Shown piece after piece: positions 32,546 through 40,247 of a DNA stretch of 40,247 bases. The notes under the pieces were generated by a model. It saw only the letters and a list, made by a program, of their open reading frames with translations. It was not told the origin of the DNA and ran no database searches. This DNA is from CAYOMP01 sp964405075 (GTDB lineage: Bacteria; Bacillota; Clostridia; Lachnospirales; Lachnospiraceae). The stretch is taken from the NCBI GenBank assembly GCA_964405075.1, contig CAYOMP010000011.1, positions 1 through 40,247 on the forward strand, written 5' to 3'. Numbering within the stretch: position 1 is the first letter of the stretch; every line of letters starts with the position of its first letter. The position numbers and the translations under genes were made by a program.

Positions 32546-34051
32546 ATGCATATTAGTGAATTGAAAATTAATAATTATGGAAAATTTAATGAGAAGAAAA
32601 TTCAACTTACCCCGGGGATTAATATTATTTATGGTGAAAATGAAAGTGGAAAGAGTACACTTTTCAGTTTTATAAAAAGTATGATGTTTGGCATAGAACG
32701 ACAAAGAGGAATTGCATCAAAAAATGATGAATATTCTCAATATGAACCATGGGTAAACAGAACATACTATGAAGGAAAATTAAGATTTTTTGCGGGTGGC
32801 AGAAGATTTAGAATAGAAAGAGGTTTTAACAAAGCAAATAGATATGCCTATCTCTTTAATGAAGATGATGGGGAAGAGTTGGATTTGGATAAGGGTGATT
32901 TGAATAATATTTTAGATGGAATGTCTGAAAATATATTCTTATCAGCAAACGCGATTCCACAGACTGGAAATCGTGGCTTAGATGGATTGAAAAGCGAATT
33001 TAGAAACTATACGTCGAATTGTGGTAACTTATATGATAATCCGATAAATATTGATATGGCAATAGATAGCTTAAAGTCTACAAAAAAGGAATATGAAAAT
33101 CAACTTCGGGAGCAAAAAGCAAACAAAGCTAAGGCTATTGCAAAGTTAGAGGGCGAACTTAAATTTTTAAATGAAGATATATCAAGAAAGCAACGACAGA
33201 TACGGGAAAATGATATTGGAGTAACCCATAGAAAAAAGGATATTATTAAGGAAGCAGAGGCTGAATCAATTGTTAAAATAAAAGATGTGATAATATTTGT
33301 TGTGGTTTTGTTAAGTGCTATATTAGCAGGGTATTTATCAAAAAAAGCTTGGTTAACAGTTGTAATTACTGTAATTATATGTGGAGTAAAAACGATTTAC
33401 AATATAGTTTGCAAGAAGAAAAAAGTATCACATATTGATAAAGTATATGATGATGATAAAGAACTTCAATACTTACAAGGTGCCAAAAAGCAGGCAATGG
33501 AAGATTTGCAGGAAAGAATTATTGAAGTAGATAATATTAATGATGAAATTAATAAGATGAATCAAATTAGTGATAAAGAGCAAGGTATAGAAAAAGAGAT
33601 AAAGTCAATTGAATTTGCTATTGAAAAAATTAGAGAGTCAGTGGAATTGATACAAAAGGATACAGCTAATATTTTAAATAGAAATGTATCTGAAATATAT
33701 TCAAAGATAACAAGTAGAAAATACACAGATGTTAATGTTGATACGGAATTTAATTCCATGTTAAATACTCCTGATAAACTAATAAATAGTAATAGGATTA
33801 GTAAAGGAGCAAAAGATGAATTGGAGTTTGCAATTAGATTATCTGTTGTGAATATGTTTTTTGAAGATGAAAAAATGCCGATAATAATTGATGATATGTT
33901 TGCAATGTATGATGACAGGAGATTAGCGGCAACTCTGGATATTTTAGCAAACTTAGGTACACAGGTTATTATTTTTACTTGTCATAAGAGAGAAAGAGAA
34001 ATACTAAAGAGTAAGCACATTATACATAATTATATTGAGCTTACTGTATGA
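32546..34051 (+). CDS. Short YhaN/SbcC-like AAA ATPase with central membrane spans
   Basis: 501 aa. The N-terminal lobe carries Walker A GENESGKST (30-38) and ends around residue 165. A coiled-coil arm (about 178-235) leads into two hydrophobic spans (about 247-290; VIIFVVVLLSAILAGYL and VVITVIICGV), then a second coiled coil (about 315-390). The C-terminal lobe has the signature region ISKGAKDELEFAIRLSV and Walker B MPIIIDDMFAM. YhaN of Bacillus is roughly twice as long, so the arms are strongly shortened here. The spans should tether the complex to the membrane. Its ATG follows the YhaO-like stop codon directly. The 3' end is 12 bp from the penicillin-binding protein gene. Confidence 0.83.
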   Translation: MHISELKINNYGKFNEKKIQLTPGINIIYGENESGKSTLFSFIKSMMFGIERQRGIASKNDEYSQYEPWVNRTYYEGKLRFFAGGRRFRIERGFNKANRYAYLFNEDDGEELDLDKGDLNNILDGMSENIFLSANAIPQTGNRGLDGLKSEFRNYTSNCGNLYDNPINIDMAIDSLKSTKKEYENQLREQKANKAKAIAKLEGELKFLNEDISRKQRQIRENDIGVTHRKKDIIKEAEAESIVKIKDVIIFVVVLLSAILAGYLSKKAWLTVVITVIICGVKTIYNIVCKKKKVSHIDKVYDDDKELQYLQGAKKQAMEDLQERIIEVDNINDEINKMNQISDKEQGIEKEIKSIEFAIEKIRESVELIQKDTANILNRNVSEIYSKITSRKYTDVNVDTEFNSMLNTPDKLINSNRISKGAKDELEFAIRLSVVNMFFEDEKMPIIIDDMFAMYDDRRLAATLDILANLGTQVIIFTCHKREREILKSKHIIHNYIELTV

Positions 34052-34063
34052 TGGAGGTAAATG

Positions 34064-36223
34064 ATGGCTAAGAAAAAGAAAAAAAAGAAACATTTATTTC
34101 TTAAGTTTTTCATAGGCTTTTCAATATTTGTATTTACATGTATAGGGATAGTGGCAGCAGGTTTATATGTAACAGGAATTGGACCCCAGGTAAAGGAATT
34201 ATATGACGAAGCATTAAGAATCGCCAGAACCTCAGATGTGGAAACATTTAAGGCATCTCAAACAACGGTAGTGTATGATACTAATAAAGAAGAAATGGCT
34301 AAGCTTAAAGGTGAAAAAGGGATTTATTATATTAATTCAGAGAGTATACCAACGTATGTAAAAAATGCTTTTGTCAGTATTGAGGATAAAAAATTCTATT
34401 CTCATAAAGGGATTGATATAAAAGCAATTATTCGTTCTGCTAAATCCATTATAGAAAATAAAGCAATTACACAAGGTGGAAGTACAATAACTCAACAGCT
34501 TAGCAGAACAATGTTTCTTAGCACTGAAAAAAGCTGGAGGCGTAAGGTAGAAGAAATATTTATTGCATTGGAACTGGAAAAGAGGTATACAAAAGCTCAA
34601 ATTCTGGAATTTTATGTAAATAACATATATTTTTCTAATGGATATTATGGAATACAGGCAGCAAGTATGGGGTATTTCAGCCGAGACATATCTGAGCTTA
34701 GTCTTTCTGAAATAGCTTTTTTGGTGGCGATACCCAATAATCCATCCCTCTATGATCCACTAGAGCATATGGATAAGACTATAGGTCGACGTGACCGTAT
34801 CTTAGGACAAATGTATGATGATGGCAGAATTACATTGGAAGAATATAATTTAGCTATAAATGAAGAAATTGTCTTGAATATTCCTGACAAGGAGGTAGTT
34901 AAGAACAATTACGCCGAAACATATATATACCATTGCGCAACAAAGGCGTTAATGGAAGCACAAGGGTTTGAATTTAAGTATTATTTTGATACAGCAGCCG
35001 AAGAAGAGGCATATAACGAGGAGTACAGTGCTTTGTATAGTGAATGTCAGAGCTTATTATATACTTCGGGATACAGAATATATACCTCTATCGATTTAGA
35101 AAAGCAGGAACAGTTGCAGAATGCAATAGATAATAATCTTTACGGTTTTGTTAGTACAAATGAAGAAGGTATTTTTAATATGCAGGCTGCGGCTACTTGT
35201 ATTGATAATATTACCGGGCAGGTAGTGGCGATTATTGGCGGTCGTAATCAGGAATTAACTGGCTATACATTAAATAGAGCTTATCAAAGCTACAGACAGC
35301 CAGGAAGTTCAATTAAGCCAGTGATAGTATATGCACCAGCTTTTGAAAAAGGATATACGCCAGATTCAATTGTGGTTGACGAACCAATAGAAAATGGGCC
35401 GTCTAATTATGGTGGAGGTTATTCGGGGGCTGTTACAATTAGAACAGCCGTGGCTAAGTCAATAAATACTGTGGCGTGGAAACTATTCGATGAAATAACA
35501 CCACAAGTTGGGCTGGAATATTTGAAGAATATGAATTTTGCCAAAATTCAAAATGATGATTACAGGAATGCATCAGCCTTGGGAGGATTTACAACAGGAG
35601 TTAGTACTGTTGAAATGGCTTCCGCGTATGCAGCCATTAATGATGGTGGTAAATATAGAGAGCCTACGTGTATAGAAAGAATAATGACAGCATCTGGTGA
35701 AGTAATATATATGAATGAAGGCGAAACAAAGCAGATATACAAAGAAACAGCGGCTAATATAACTACTGATGTTCTAAAAAGTGTTATGACAGAAGGAACA
35801 GGAAGAAAACTTCAGGTAGATGGAATAACAACAGCGGGTAAATCAGGTACAACTAATGATAATAAGGATGGATGGTTTGTGGGATTTAGTTATTATTACA
35901 CAACTGCAGTCTGGGTTGGCTGTGATATGCCAAGAACAGTAGATGATTTAACCGGTTCATCATATCCGGGAAGAATATGGCATGAATTTATGACGACAGT
36001 GCATAATGGCTTAACAGATATCGATTTGTCTAATTATGTGAATTATGAATCAGTAAAAAAATATCCTAAATATGATTTGGATACAACAGATGAAGATATA
36101 GGTGGTGGATTATCAGAAGAAACTGATATAGATAATCAAGAAACTACACCGGAGGAGACTTTAACACCAGATCCACCGGTAGAGTATGTACCACAAGAGG
36201 GGCCAAGTGAAGAGTTAGAATAA
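34064..36223 (+). CDS. Class A penicillin-binding protein (glycosyltransferase/transpeptidase)
   Basis: A bifunctional enzyme that polymerises and cross-links peptidoglycan at the outer face of the membrane. 719 aa: a Lys-rich cytoplasmic tail (AKKKKKKKH), one membrane anchor (about 13-36), a GT51 glycosyltransferase domain (about 70-240) with catalytic glutamate E107 in SIEDKKFYSHKG and QGGSTITQQL. The transpeptidase domain has SxxK at 415-418 (SSIK), SIN near 458 and KSGTT near 595. The C-terminus is an acidic Pro/Thr/Glu-rich tail. GGAGG at 34053-34057 fits the ATG at 34064 better than the one at 34061. It closes a plus-strand run ending at the terminator at 36234. Confidence 0.94.
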   Translation: MAKKKKKKKHLFLKFFIGFSIFVFTCIGIVAAGLYVTGIGPQVKELYDEALRIARTSDVETFKASQTTVVYDTNKEEMAKLKGEKGIYYINSESIPTYVKNAFVSIEDKKFYSHKGIDIKAIIRSAKSIIENKAITQGGSTITQQLSRTMFLSTEKSWRRKVEEIFIALELEKRYTKAQILEFYVNNIYFSNGYYGIQAASMGYFSRDISELSLSEIAFLVAIPNNPSLYDPLEHMDKTIGRRDRILGQMYDDGRITLEEYNLAINEEIVLNIPDKEVVKNNYAETYIYHCATKALMEAQGFEFKYYFDTAAEEEAYNEEYSALYSECQSLLYTSGYRIYTSIDLEKQEQLQNAIDNNLYGFVSTNEEGIFNMQAAATCIDNITGQVVAIIGGRNQELTGYTLNRAYQSYRQPGSSIKPVIVYAPAFEKGYTPDSIVVDEPIENGPSNYGGGYSGAVTIRTAVAKSINTVAWKLFDEITPQVGLEYLKNMNFAKIQNDDYRNASALGGFTTGVSTVEMASAYAAINDGGKYREPTCIERIMTASGEVIYMNEGETKQIYKETAANITTDVLKSVMTEGTGRKLQVDGITTAGKSGTTNDNKDGWFVGFSYYYTTAVWVGCDMPRTVDDLTGSSYPGRIWHEFMTTVHNGLTDIDLSNYVNYESVKKYPKYDLDTTDEDIGGGLSEETDIDNQETTPEETLTPDPPVEYVPQEGPSEELE

Positions 36224-36233
36224 AATGTATAAT

Positions 36234-36301
36234 AAAAATATCCTAATTATCACAAGTTTTAAATATAACAATATTGTAACTTGGATTATTAGGATATTTT
36301 T
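36234..36301. terminator. Long bidirectional terminator between PBP and prs
   Basis: 36234-36247 pairs perfectly with 36288-36301 over 14 bp (A-run and T-run at the ends), with inner CAAGTT/AACTTG pairing. It can stop both the plus-strand PBP message and the minus-strand prs message. Repeat copy C lies between it and prs. Confidence 0.9.
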
Positions 36302-36302
36302 A

Positions 36303-36400
36303 ATTTACGCGAACAACGAGGAGAAAATTATGTTTACATAGTTTTTCGACGAACGCCGCGAAACCTACAAAACTCGCAAAGCATGTTTATCATAATTACA
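36303..36400 (+). repeat. Intergenic repeat, copy C
   Basis: Beginning ATTTACGCGAAC, with the same conserved blocks as copy A including the extra 10 bp. The left end directly adjoins the terminator; the right end is 9 bp from the prs stop codon. As with copy A, it becomes the 3' untranslated region of a minus-strand gene. Confidence 0.85.
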
Positions 36401-36408
36401 TAAGAGAA

Positions 36409-37599
36409 TTACTTAGAAATATCTTCTCCGTTTTTATATCTTTCAAGAATATTATTAATTCTTTCATATGGATTAAGTAAGCTGCTAATTGAAGAATCAT
36501 GATTTAAAGTATCGATGATTAATGCAATATATTTGCTCAGGTCACAGTTGATATACCAAGGTCTTTCAAGAAGCTCTGGAGTCTGGTAAATACAGTTAGT
36601 AGTTAATACTCTGTCAATGATTCCATCTTCAAAAGCTTTATCAAATTTATCAAGACCATTAGTGAATAAACCAAATGTAGAAGCTGCAAATACACGTCTT
36701 GCCTTTCTTTCTTTTAACTGTTTTGCAACATCTAACATACTTTCACCAGAAGAAATCATATCATCAATAATAATAACATCTTTTCCTTCTACAGAGTCAC
36801 CTAAGAATTCGTGGGCAACGATTGGGTTACGTCCATCAACGATTGTTGAGTAATCACGACGTTTGTAGAACATACCCATATCAACTCCAAGAACGTTAGC
36901 TAAATATATAGCACGTGACATTCCGCCTTCATCTGGACTGATAACCATTAAGTGATCGCTATCAATTGTTAAATCTTTCTGGTTTCTAAGAAGACCTTTA
37001 ATAAACTGGTAAGCTGGCTGTACAGTTTCAAAACCATTTAAAGGAATTGCATTCTGAACACGAGGGTCATGAGCATCAAATGTGATAATATTATCAACAC
37101 CCATTGAAATTAATTCCTGAAGAGCAATTGCACAGTCAAGAGATTCTCTGTTACTGCGTTTATGTTGGCGACTTTCATAAAGGAAAGGCATAATAACTGT
37201 AATTCTACGAGCTTTACCGCCGATTGCTGCAATGATACGTTTTAAATCCTGGTAATGATCGTCTGGAGACATATGATTAGTATGTCCACATAATGAATAA
37301 GTTAAGCTGTAGTTAGTGACATCAACAATAATGTAAACGTCCTTTCCACGAACTGATTCATTAATAATACCTTTAGCTTCACCTGAACCAAATCTAGGAA
37401 CTCTGGCGTCAATTATATAAGAATCTTTCTGATATCCAGAGAAAACTAAATCTTCGTGTAAATCATTCTTTCTCTCTGTTCTCCACTGAATTAAATAGTC
37501 ATCAACCTTTTTAACTAATTCCATACAACCTTGGTGAGAAATGATTCCCAAGGCTCCTACTGGGATTGTTTCAAAGTTTTTCGCGTCGCGCTGTAACAT
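36409..37599 (-). CDS. prs: Ribose-phosphate pyrophosphokinase
   Basis: Makes PRPP from ribose 5-phosphate and ATP for purine, pyrimidine, histidine, tryptophan and NAD synthesis. 396 aa, longer than the usual 315 or so, mainly through N-terminal and C-terminal additions seen in the Clostridia type. Landmarks: DVTNYSLTYSLCGHTNHMSPDD, SRQHKRSNRES (catalytic flexible-loop region), FDAHDPRVQNA, VISPDEGGMSRA and the PRPP-binding VIIIDDMISSGESM. GGAGG is 7 nt before the ATG. It has its own promoter (37726-37754) and a hairpin-bearing leader, and terminates beyond repeat copy C. Confidence 0.92.
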   Translation of the reverse strand: MLQRDAKNFETIPVGALGIISHQGCMELVKKVDDYLIQWRTERKNDLHEDLVFSGYQKDSYIIDARVPRFGSGEAKGIINESVRGKDVYIIVDVTNYSLTYSLCGHTNHMSPDDHYQDLKRIIAAIGGKARRITVIMPFLYESRQHKRSNRESLDCAIALQELISMGVDNIITFDAHDPRVQNAIPLNGFETVQPAYQFIKGLLRNQKDLTIDSDHLMVISPDEGGMSRAIYLANVLGVDMGMFYKRRDYSTIVDGRNPIVAHEFLGDSVEGKDVIIIDDMISSGESMLDVAKQLKERKARRVFAASTFGLFTNGLDKFDKAFEDGIIDRVLTTNCIYQTPELLERPWYINCDLSKYIALIIDTLNHDSSISSLLNPYERINNILERYKNGEDISK

Positions 37600-37639
37600 A
37601 AACTTACCTCCATATAATGTTAACTTGTAAAAATTTATA

Positions 37640-37719
37640 TAATATCAAAACAAGGACTGGCCTTGCAGTGTATACGGATTAGTTATTCGGTGTGCGTAAT
37701 GTATAATGTATGCACACCA
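37640..37719 (-). promoter_or_regulatory. prs leader with 5'-terminal hairpin
   Basis: On the minus strand, the transcript predicted to start near 37719 begins almost at once with GGTGTGC...GCACACC (7-bp stem, 16-nt loop), then a CAAGG...CCTTG hairpin (about 37651-37665). A hairpin at the very 5' end is a known way to stabilise messages; neither has a T-tract. Confidence 0.5.
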
Positions 37720-37725
37720 AATAAA

Positions 37726-37754
37726 TTTATAACATTTTAATAATTTTAAGTCAA
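37726..37754 (-). promoter_or_regulatory. prs promoter
   Basis: On the minus strand, TTGACT (37749-37754), 17 bp, TATAAA (37726-37731). It lies between the end of the dnaC-like gene and prs, so prs need not be cotranscribed with the replication genes. Confidence 0.75.
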
Positions 37755-37777
37755 GAATTTAAGGCTATGTACTTAAA

Positions 37778-38758
37778 TTAGTGCTTTTTAGCCTTGTGTC
37801 GTATATCTTCTGCGAATAATTTAACGATTTTATAATTACTAGATATTCTAGAAAATGTTCTTTCAGAATAAGTGTTAACCAACTCTTGAGCATTAAGATT
37901 AGTTGATATGATAGTAGAGTGCTTTCTCAAAAGTCTCTCATTAACACATTGAAATAATTGTGAAGAGACAAATGAATTAGTTAATTCTGTTCCTAAATCA
38001 TCTATAATAAGTAAATCACAATCATATATATGTTGAAATGTATCATCTACGTTTTCTTCATGATTGAATGTACTTTTTGCCAAAGCGTCAAATAGCTGAT
38101 GGGCTGAAAAGTAAATTACAGAGTGGGAAGTAAGAACTAATTCTCTTGCAATACAATTTGAAAGAAAAGTCTTTCCAACACCAGTGTTTCCGTATATTAA
38201 AATATTATCAAAAGTATTATCAAAATTTTTAATAAAATCCTTTGCTGTATTAACTGCACTGTGAGCCAATTGATAAGATGTATAGCCACTGGCAGTATCA
38301 ACCAAATTCTCAGGATAGTATTCAAATGAAAAATTGGCAAAATTATCTGTTTTTAAAGCTTCTTCCATATTAGAGGAAGCATATAATAACTCTATAGTGG
38401 CCTGTTTAAAACAATGGCACTTTTTATTATTAATATATCCTGTATCTTTACAATCTGGACAATCATAAATTGGTAAAAGGTAATCAGGTGCATATCCAAA
38501 GGAAGCTAGAAGTTCTTTTCTTTCCTTGGATAATTCGGATATAGTTTCCTTTACGCTGGATATTTCTGATGAGTTTCCAAGCAAAGCCTTTTTTGCGCAT
38601 GCAATACTTGAAGAACTGATTAATTCGTCGATTTCTTTAAAACGGGGAGACTTTGAATAAACTTCTGCAATTCGTTCGTCTTGAATTCGTTTATTTTTAA
38701 ATTGTATTTGATTATATTGGCGCATAATTGCGTCGTATTGTGAATTTGTTAAACTCAT
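37778..38758 (-). CDS. DnaC/DnaI-like helicase-loader ATPase
   Basis: 326 aa AAA+ protein likely to load the replicative helicase. A helical N-terminal region (about 1-95) is followed by a zinc-ribbon-like group C100, C103, C114 and C116 (CPDCKDTG, CHC), as in DnaI-type loaders. The ATPase domain has Walker A GNTGVGKT (190-197), Walker B LLIIDDLGTE (about 250), and sensor-1 STNLN followed by ERTFSRI. It belongs to the IstB-like fold, but no transposase is near and the partner upstream is a DnaD-like gene, so helicase loading is the better call. GAGGG precedes the ATG. Confidence 0.85.
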   Translation of the reverse strand: MSLTNSQYDAIMRQYNQIQFKNKRIQDERIAEVYSKSPRFKEIDELISSSSIACAKKALLGNSSEISSVKETISELSKERKELLASFGYAPDYLLPIYDCPDCKDTGYINNKKCHCFKQATIELLYASSNMEEALKTDNFANFSFEYYPENLVDTASGYTSYQLAHSAVNTAKDFIKNFDNTFDNILIYGNTGVGKTFLSNCIARELVLTSHSVIYFSAHQLFDALAKSTFNHEENVDDTFQHIYDCDLLIIDDLGTELTNSFVSSQLFQCVNERLLRKHSTIISTNLNAQELVNTYSERTFSRISSNYKIVKLFAEDIRHKAKKH

Positions 38759-38772
38759 AATAATCCCTCATT

Positions 38773-39930
38773 TTATTGAATATGTAAAAGTTCTTTTTCT
38801 AATTTGCCATAATCGTATGTACGCTGCTGGAAATTATTGAATTTGTTTTTGTTAACAGAATTCGTATAGGCAGTTCTATTATTAGCTGCAATGGCTTTTT
38901 CTTCTATTTTCTTTTTCTTGAATGCTGTATCCAGCTGTTCGATGTCACTTAAATGATGAACTTTGTTATTATACCAGCCTGTTAATATTCCATCGCAATA
39001 TCTAAAATCAGGTTTAGAAGTTTGTAAAACAGTACGTTGGCAAGCTTCCTTTACTATATCCAAAGTAAAGGCATAATCGTTTACCCATTTGTTAATATAA
39101 TCTACCTCGGATTTGATAGGGCTACGTCCTTTGATTTTGAATTCATTAAAGACTGCAAATACATTCTTGTTGTAGGTATTTGTTGCACTCATAGCCTGTT
39201 CCCGGGTAGATATTCCTTCATCTGCCCATGCAAGTGCCACTTTTTGGATATAATGAATGCTTTTACTACCCTTTGAAACGCAGTATTCTATTAGATACTC
39301 GATTAAGTTCGCTGGGAATTTTAACTCATCATAAAAGAATAAAATGGCATTCATTTCAGTAGCAGATAAAGTTTTCTCTAAGTAGGTAGAAACTACAAAT
39401 AAAAGTTCTGCAATTTCATCTTTTTCCTTAAAGGATTTTAACTGAGCTGTACTATATGCAGGAATTTTGCCATTTACTAATTTGGATGAAGCAGGAGCAG
39501 GAACTGTTGCGTTTGATACAGCAAACTCAGCAGAAGATAATGTACTGGTTTCTGTAACAGTTGAAACAGTGACAGCTGATTCATCTAAGATATGAGATGT
39601 CACCCTGATCACGTTCTCTGCAGCACCATTATTTACTTCAGGAAAATCTAGGAATGTCACGTTTACAAGCTGTGACCCATTAAAATCTAACTTAAGAATA
39701 TTCATTTTTTCCCAATATTTAAGTGCTCTGATTACGTCAGCTTCTGTATTGTTGAAAATATCAGCAATGCGAGATACAGATAGTGGCATATTACCAGATG
39801 CACATCTGAGAAGATAAATGTATATTTTAACAAATTCACCATTAGCCTGTGGTAAAAATGTATCAATAAAAATATTAGAGAGCATAGTTGCTCCGATTTT
39901 TGTTTCGAAATTAAAAGTCAAATTTTCCAT
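38773..39930 (-). CDS. DnaD/DnaB-like replication initiation protein
   Basis: 385 aa. An N-terminal winged-helix segment (about 10-85; MLSNIFIDTFLPQANGEFVKIYIYLLRCASG, SRIADIFNNTEADVIRALKYWEKMNIL) is typical of DnaD/DnaB initiators. A variable Ser/Thr/Ala-rich linker (about 105-150) is followed by two DnaD-like helical modules (about 165-250 and 255-330) carrying EKTLSATEMNAILFFYDELKFPANLIEYLIEYC and YINKWVNDYAFTLDIVKEACQRT, with FRYCDGILTGWYNN as the YxxxIxxxW motif. Start taken at the ATG at 39930 behind AAGGAG; a longer frame to 40005 passes through that site and is rejected. It is followed by the dnaC-like gene after 14 bp; the pair should act in helicase loading at the origin. Confidence 0.85.
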   Translation of the reverse strand: MENLTFNFETKIGATMLSNIFIDTFLPQANGEFVKIYIYLLRCASGNMPLSVSRIADIFNNTEADVIRALKYWEKMNILKLDFNGSQLVNVTFLDFPEVNNGAAENVIRVTSHILDESAVTVSTVTETSTLSSAEFAVSNATVPAPASSKLVNGKIPAYSTAQLKSFKEKDEIAELLFVVSTYLEKTLSATEMNAILFFYDELKFPANLIEYLIEYCVSKGSKSIHYIQKVALAWADEGISTREQAMSATNTYNKNVFAVFNEFKIKGRSPIKSEVDYINKWVNDYAFTLDIVKEACQRTVLQTSKPDFRYCDGILTGWYNNKVHHLSDIEQLDTAFKKKKIEEKAIAANNRTAYTNSVNKNKFNNFQQRTYDYGKLEKELLHIQ

Positions 39931-39973
39931 TACATTGTGTGCTCCTTTATGTGACAATCTCTTGAGTGGATTC

Positions 39974-40002
39974 ATTATAGCACAGTTTTTGAAAAATGAG
40001 AA
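39974..40002 (-). promoter_or_regulatory. Promoter of the dnaD-dnaC-like operon
   Basis: On the minus strand, TTCTCA (39997-40002), 17 bp, TATAAT (39974-39979) with extended TGC. The start lies about 35 nt before the ATG at 39930. It faces away from the DnaA-box region next to it. Confidence 0.7.
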
Positions 40003-40048
40003 CACTTAAAAAATCCACAAAGCCCCATTTTACAAGGTTTTCCAAAAA

Positions 40049-40232
40049 TGTGGATAATGTGGATAATGTGGAAAAAGAATCGGAATTAAGAAAAGTTAAC
40101 TGTCGAAAATATAGAAAAAATAGCCTTTAAGGGTTATTTTGTAAAAATGTGTAAAATAATGTTATGTTAACAAAAAAATCCACATTTTAATCAACCCAAA
40201 AATGTTGAAAAAAATGTGGATAATGTGGATAA
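40049..40232. other. DnaA-box cluster, possible oriC portion
   Basis: TGTGGATAA, the complement of the consensus DnaA box TTATCCACA, occurs perfectly at 40049-40057, 40058-40066, 40215-40223 and 40224-40232, all in one orientation. A one-mismatch copy (TGTGGAAAA) follows at 40067-40075. Weaker AAATCCACA forms in the opposite orientation lie at 40011 and 40176. Between the two groups is very AT-rich DNA suited to unwinding. The window ends in GAAAGGAG, a probable ribosome site for a plus-strand gene just outside, which could be dnaA. Confidence 0.65.
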
Positions 40233-40239
40233 CTATTTT

Positions 40240-40247
40240 GAAAGGAG
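40240..40247 (+). promoter_or_regulatory. Ribosome site of an off-window gene
   Basis: GAAAGGAG at the last bases of the window matches the ribosome sites used elsewhere here (for example at asnS). A start codon would follow within about 10 bases beyond the edge. Given the DnaA boxes, dnaA is the leading guess. Confidence 0.5.

Noticed and set aside
10477..36400. CRISPR array from the three related repeats
   Set aside because: Copies are about 90-97 bp, lie kilobases apart, have no spacers, and no cas genes are present.
37778..38758. IS21-type transposition helper (IstB)
   Set aside because: The DnaC-like ATPase is beside a DnaD-like gene, carries a DnaI-type zinc group, and no transposase or IS ends are seen.

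Overview
The window looks like a chromosomal segment of a low-GC, spore-forming Clostridia, most likely Lachnospiraceae-like. This rests on the very AT-rich intergenic DNA, strong AGGAGG-type ribosome sites, sigma-A promoters of TTGACA/TATAAT type with frequent extended -10 (TGn), a SpoVAF/GerA-type spore protein, FapA, the Lrp-aminotransferase pair and DnaD/DnaC-type replication proteins. No phage, IS element, CRISPR array, tRNA or rRNA gene was seen.

Layout. Positions 1-911 are a long non-coding leader region with a promoter and a terminator-like hairpin in front of a complete oligopeptide importer operon, oppB-C-D-F-A (912-6638). A FapA-family gene follows (6929-8326), then a compact structured intergenic element (8443-8640), metF and a TetR-type regulator on the minus strand, and a minus-strand GerA/SpoVAF-type germination protein (10572-12017). 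From 12530 to 19044 lie four polytopic membrane proteins that look like GT-C glycosyltransferases; the last two are tandem paralogues. They are preceded by a roughly 170-nt potentially switchable leader and closed by a strong terminator. A separate unit (19262-23770) joins an orphan extracellular solute-binding lipoprotein, a B12-type radical SAM protein, endonuclease III and a DnaQ-like exonuclease. It converges on a 197-aa membrane-anchored protein, which in turn diverges from a 35-aa single-span peptide gene (24417-24524). VanW-family protein, AIR-synthase-like protein, Lrp regulator, class I aminotransferase, trmL, asnS, a YhaO/YhaN-like nuclease/ATPase pair and a class A penicillin-binding protein occupy 24676-36223 on the plus strand. 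The minus-strand genes prs, dnaC-like and dnaD-like finish the window, followed by a non-coding region with four perfect DnaA boxes and a ribosome-binding-like sequence at the very edge.

Most notable non-coding content: (1) a probable structured RNA at 26285-26439 with a near-perfect sigma-A promoter whose predicted start coincides with the closing stem; (2) a three-copy intergenic repeat of about 90-97 bp (10477, 29322, 36303), each copy 6-16 bp on the same side of a hairpin terminator; (3) a promoter-to-terminator cassette of small hairpins at 8468-8617, with a fragment of the same sequence at 55-82; (4) the DnaA-box cluster at 40049-40232, which looks like part of an origin although the gene orientation to its left does not fit an origin there. 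All RNA structures were paired by eye; no folding or database search was run.
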